In this document: piece by piece, positions 61,208 to 64,000 of the stretch | How positions within the stretch are numbered: position 1 is the stretch's first letter | How the letters are laid out: every line of letters begins with the position of its first letter | Assembly: GCA_958295465.1 (NCBI GenBank) | Contig: OY282353.1 | Coordinates: forward strand, 310,001 to 374,000 | DNA length: 64,000 nucleotides | Direction: 5' to 3' | Source: an uncultured Gammaproteobacteria bacterium | Lineage (GTDB): Bacteria; Pseudomonadota; Gammaproteobacteria; HK1 | Translations under genes and position numbers: made by a program | The notes under the pieces: generated by a model | The model's input: the letters and a program-made list of their open reading frames with translations, nothing else | Database searches by the model: none | Told to the model about the DNA's origin: nothing

Positions 61208-62194
61208 ATGCCCGATTCCGTCGTGGTGAAAGTGGCGGTTCCCTCCGGCGCCGCCGGAACGAAGGAGGCGGTTGCGTCTCGCACCGTCGCGGCCGGAGAG
61301 GGGGTCGCACCCGACACCGCCGCGGCCAGGGAGACGGCTGTGTCCGGCGCCACCGTGGCGAAGGAGGCGGTCAGGGCCGGCGCCGCATCGAAACCGGCGG
61401 TCGCGGCCGGACCGGCAACCGTGGAGGTCGACCGGATCCGGTTCGCCTGGAAGGCCGGCGAACGCGACGTACTCGACATCGCGCGCTTCGAGGTCGCGGC
61501 GGGGGAGCGGGTGTTCGTCGAAGGGCCGAGCGGCAGCGGCAAGAGCACGCTGCTCGGCCTGCTCGGCGGAGTGGCGGGCCCGCGGGAGGGGACGGTCCGG
61601 ATCCTCGGGACCGAGCTCTCGGCGATGCCGGCGCGGCGGCGCGACCGCTTCCGCGCCGACCACGTCGGCTTCATCTTCCAGATGTTCAACCTGGTGCCCT
61701 ACCTCTCGATGATCGACAACGTCACCCTGCCGTGCCGCTTCTCGCGCCGGCGCCGCGAATGCGCCGGGTCACGGGCTGGAGGGATCGAGGCGGAGGCGCG
61801 GCGCCTGCTCGCCCGCCTCGAACTCGACCGGCCGGAGCTGCTCTCGCGGGCGGTCACCGATCTCAGCATCGGTCAGCAACAGCGCGTCGCCGCCGCGCGA
61901 GCGCTCATCGGCGCCCCGGAGCTGCTCATCGCCGACGAGCCGACCTCCGCCCTGGACGAAGGGACGCGCGAGCGCTTCCTCGACCTGCTGTTCGCGCAGT
62001 GCGGCGAGGCGGGCGCGGCGCTCCTGTTCGCAAGCCACGACACGCGGCTCGGCGCCCGCTTCGACCGCCGGGTGTCGATCGCGGAGCTGGGCCGCGGCGA
62101 GGGTGGCAGGAATGGTCGAGTCCCTCTGCACGGCAATTCCCGCCAAGCCCGAAAACGTCCATCGAACCGCCACGACCGGACGACCGGACGGTAG
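61208..62194 (+). CDS. ABC transporter ATPase of the zinc-type operon
   Basis: A 328-residue protein. Walker A is GPSGSGKSTLLGLLG, the Q-loop FIFQMFNLVPYLSM, the signature LSIGQQQRVAAARAL and Walker B LLIADEPTSALDE. Before the domain lie about 70 residues of Ala/Val/Thr-rich near-repeats (EAVASRTVAAGEG, EAVRAG), and the last 35 residues (RQARKRPSNRHDRTTGR) are read from repeat R2. The core is the PA4064 type of P. aeruginosa. It powers the permease downstream, perhaps in metal or lipoprotein handling. Confidence 0.88.
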   Translation: MPDSVVVKVAVPSGAAGTKEAVASRTVAAGEGVAPDTAAARETAVSGATVAKEAVRAGAASKPAVAAGPATVEVDRIRFAWKAGERDVLDIARFEVAAGERVFVEGPSGSGKSTLLGLLGGVAGPREGTVRILGTELSAMPARRRDRFRADHVGFIFQMFNLVPYLSMIDNVTLPCRFSRRRRECAGSRAGGIEAEARRLLARLELDRPELLSRAVTDLSIGQQQRVAAARALIGAPELLIADEPTSALDEGTRERFLDLLFAQCGEAGAALLFASHDTRLGARFDRRVSIAELGRGEGGRNGRVPLHGNSRQARKRPSNRHDRTTGR

Positions 62195-62300
62195 AGAAGG
62201 CCGCAACATCCTGATGATGCGATCGTGTGCAGGACGTTGGCGGGAACTACCGATCTCTGTACAGCGAATCCGATCGATTGGGATCGAGTATGTCAGCGTC
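62130..62300 (+). repeat. Dispersed repeat family R2, copy 2
   Basis: CCGCCAAGCCCGAAAACG, GATGATGCGATCG and GGACGTTGGCGGGAACTACC correspond in order to the minus strand of 31740-31925. It fills the end of the ATPase gene and the gap before the permease. Confidence 0.75.
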
Positions 62301-62367
62301 ATCGGCGGATCCCTTCGAGTCGGCTGAACCATTCGAAATCACTGCGCAAAGATATCGAGGCGATCGG

Positions 62368-63627
62368 ATGGCAATCGTTCGGCTGGCGCTCAGGAGCGTA
62401 TTGAACCGCCGGGTCACGGCGGGGCTCACCCTGCTCGCGGTCGCGCTCAGCATCGCGATGCTGCTCGGGGTGGAGAAGGTGCGGCGCGAGGCGCGCGGCG
62501 CGTTCGCGAACACGATCTCCGGCACCGACCTCATCGTCGGGGCGCGCAGCGGGGCGGTCCAGCTCCTGCTCTACACCGTCTTCCGCATCGGCAACGCCAC
62601 CAGCAACATCTCCTGGGAAAGCTACCGCCGGGTCGCGGAATTCCCCCGGGTGCGCTGGACCGTGCCGATCATGCTCGGGGATTCGCACCGCGGCTTCCGG
62701 GTGATGGGCACCACGCGCGGGTATTTCGAGCACTACCGGTACGCGCGCCGGGAGTCGCTGGCATTCGCCTCCGGCGGACCCTTCGCCGACGTCTTCGATG
62801 CGGTGCTCGGGGCGGAGGTCGCCGAACGGCTCGGGTACGCGCTCGGCGACGCGGTCATCGTCTCCCACGGCACCGGCGACGTGAGCTTCGTCGAGCACGA
62901 CGACAAGCCCTTCCGCGTCGCCGGGGTTCTCGCGCGGACCGGGACGCCGGTGGATCGCACCGTGCACGTCAGCATCGAGGGCTTCACCGCGATGCACGTC
63001 GACTGGCAGGCGGGCGTCCCGGTGCGTGGATCGAAGATCCCCCCCGGCGAAGCGCGCGCGATGGACCTCGCTCCGAAGACCATCACCGCCTTCCTGGTGG
63101 GCCTCGACTCGAAGGTCGCCATCTTCGGCGTGCAGCGGCGGATCAACGACTACCGCGGGGAGCCCCTGCTCGCGATCATCCCCGGGGTCGCGCTGCAGGA
63201 GCTCTGGGATCTCATGAGCGTTGCGGAGAACGTGCTGCGGGTGGTCTCCCTGATGGTGGTGGCCACCGGACTGCTGGGGATGCTCACCGTCATCCTCTCC
63301 AGCCTGGAAGCACGCCGGCGGGAGATGGCGGTGCTTCGATCCGTCGGCGCGCGCCCGCTGCACGTCTTCGCCCTGTTCATGAGCGAGGCCGGGGTGCTCG
63401 CCCTGCTCGGGGCGGCGGCCGGGGTCGCGCTCCTCTATCTCGCGCTGGTGGTCGGGCGGCCGATCGTCGCGCGGGAGTTCGGCCTGCACCTGCCGATCGG
63501 GATGCTCGCCCCGGCGGATTGGCGGATACTCGCCGCGGTGGTGCTGGCGGGCTTCGCGGCCGGCGGGGTTCCGGCGTTGCGCGCCTACCGGCTGTCGCTC
63601 GCCGACGGCCTTTCGATGAGGATCTGA
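62368..63627 (+). CDS. FtsX/MacB-like ABC permease
   Basis: A 419-residue membrane protein with one N-terminal helix (RRVTAGLTLLAVALSIAMLL), a periplasmic MacB-PCD-type domain (GTDLIVGARSGAVQLLLYTV) and three C-terminal helices with EARRREMAVLRSVGARPLHV, the FtsX core. ATG 62368 (MAIVRLALRSVLNRR) is the start by homology; the open frame upstream runs through R2. With the ATPase and DUF3299 protein it matches the PA4064-PA4066 type zinc-regulated cluster. Confidence 0.9.
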   Translation: MAIVRLALRSVLNRRVTAGLTLLAVALSIAMLLGVEKVRREARGAFANTISGTDLIVGARSGAVQLLLYTVFRIGNATSNISWESYRRVAEFPRVRWTVPIMLGDSHRGFRVMGTTRGYFEHYRYARRESLAFASGGPFADVFDAVLGAEVAERLGYALGDAVIVSHGTGDVSFVEHDDKPFRVAGVLARTGTPVDRTVHVSIEGFTAMHVDWQAGVPVRGSKIPPGEARAMDLAPKTITAFLVGLDSKVAIFGVQRRINDYRGEPLLAIIPGVALQELWDLMSVAENVLRVVSLMVVATGLLGMLTVILSSLEARRREMAVLRSVGARPLHVFALFMSEAGVLALLGAAAGVALLYLALVVGRPIVAREFGLHLPIGMLAPADWRILAAVVLAGFAAGGVPALRAYRLSLADGLSMRI

Positions 63628-63841
63628 CGATGCCTGCACGCATGGGACACGGATTCGGCGGTGCGGCAGCGCCGGTCGTGGTCTTCGGGCTGGGCGGCGC
63701 ACTCGAAAGGGCCTGTCGGCTCTCGCTCTCCGGCGGATTTTCGACGAGGATTCGATGATGCCTGCACGCACGGGACACGGACACGGCAGCGCAGCGTCGT
63801 TGGCCGCGATTTTCGCACTGGCCGTCACGCTCGAAATGGCG
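63586..63841 (+). repeat. Duplicated permease/DUF3299 junction
   Basis: The end of the permease (CGGCTGTCGCTCGCCGACGG) and the next gene's start (ATGCCTGCACGC) are repeated 128 bases on (CGGCTCTCGCTCTCCGGCGG, then ATGCCTGCACGC). The first copy reads MPARMGHGFGGAAAPVVVFG and stops at TGA; the second opens the real gene with MMPARTGHGHGSAASLAAIF. Confidence 0.9.
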
Positions 63842-64000
63842 CTGACCGCGATCAGCCGGCCGCTTGCGGCGCAGGGCGACGTGCGCGAACTGGAATGGGA
63901 GGAACTCATGCCCGAGGACTGGGACCCGCTTTCCGGGCTCGAAGGATTGGCGGGGGACGACGTCCAGGGGCTCGCCGACGGCAGCGCACGGGCCGACCGG
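63755..64000 (+). CDS. DUF3299 periplasmic protein, 5' part
   Basis: The open frame runs off the window after 82 codons. A signal-like stretch SLAAIFALAVTLEMALTAIS is followed by RELEWEELMPEDWDPLSGL, the usual start of DUF3299 proteins. These are partners of ZrgA-type ABC operons. ATG 63755 or 63758 may be used, with GAGG just upstream. Confidence 0.8.
   Translation, partial: MMPARTGHGHGSAASLAAIFALAVTLEMALTAISRPLAAQGDVRELEWEELMPEDWDPLSGLEGLAGDDVQGLADGSARADR

Overview
The window is high-GC, densely coded DNA, most likely from a Pseudomonadota genome (alpha or gamma; I cannot decide from this alone). The evidence is Shine-Dalgarno-led genes with many GTG/TTG starts, an N-methylglutamate pathway, a MitoNEET-type protein, ZrgA/DUF3299-type zinc genes and WbuXYZ-like O-antigen genes. 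The many gene relics, toxin-antitoxin pairs, Uma2 proteins and quaternary-amine catabolic genes would suit a host-associated or particle-associated lifestyle, but that is inference.

Layout. (1) 1-5.1 kb: a URO-D-type methyltransferase, a corrinoid protein and a NarI/HdrE-like membrane cytochrome b, then a kinase/cold-shock fusion, a CDGSH Fe-S protein and two small unknowns. (2) 5.3-10.4 kb, minus strand: mgsA-mgsB-mgsC-gmaS, which turn methylamine into gamma-glutamylmethylamide and N-methylglutamate. (3) 10.7-28.0 kb: a surface-polysaccharide locus. A high-GC plus-strand half (bi-domain oxidoreductase, heparinase-like protein, methyltransferase, WbuB-like glycosyltransferase, WecB, WecA-like transferase) meets an AT-richer minus-strand half (amidotransferase, HisH2, HisF2, two glycosyltransferases), followed by an asnB relic, a flippase and an FkbM methyltransferase. 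An IS3 remnant sits at the seam. (4) 28.0-30.6 kb: a graveyard of truncated genes (Uma2, AAA ATPase, HMG-CoA lyase, nucleotidyltransferase, an internally deleted DUF1156 methylase). (5) 30.7-42.3 kb: carnitine/betaine catabolism (L-carnitine dehydrogenase, acyl-CoA dehydrogenase, NDP-forming acyl-CoA ligase, CaiD, 2-hydroxyacid dehydrogenase, HpcH aldolase, second acyl-CoA dehydrogenase), interrupted by VapBC. (6) 42.5-60 kb: mixed accessory DNA with toxin-antitoxin relics, respiratory-gene relics, ArgE/DapE deacylase, zinc alcohol dehydrogenase, RlmB, two ureohydrolases, a restriction-modification pair, a frameshifted MFS pump and Uma2. (7) 60-64 kb: a zinc-type operon (ZrgA, ABC ATPase, FtsX-like permease, DUF3299 start).

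The metabolic theme is quaternary and methylated amines: carnitine can be oxidised or dehydrated, glycine betaine or methylamines can be demethylated on corrinoid, and methylamine can be assimilated through N-methylglutamate.

The most unusual signal is a repeated pattern of imperfect tandem duplications of short segments (about 72-146 bp) placed across the stop/start junction between neighbouring operon genes. At mgsA/mgsB the junction is present three times at an exact 144-bp spacing in frame. At ligase/caiD the caiD start is present four times. At the zinc permease/DUF3299 border it is present twice. Related events sit upstream of the acyl-CoA dehydrogenase, inside the ligase (24-residue repeats) and around VapBC. 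I know of no named system that produces this, and it is the main candidate for something undescribed. Two dispersed non-coding repeat families and several single-nonsense genes add to the picture of a genome rich in duplication and decay.
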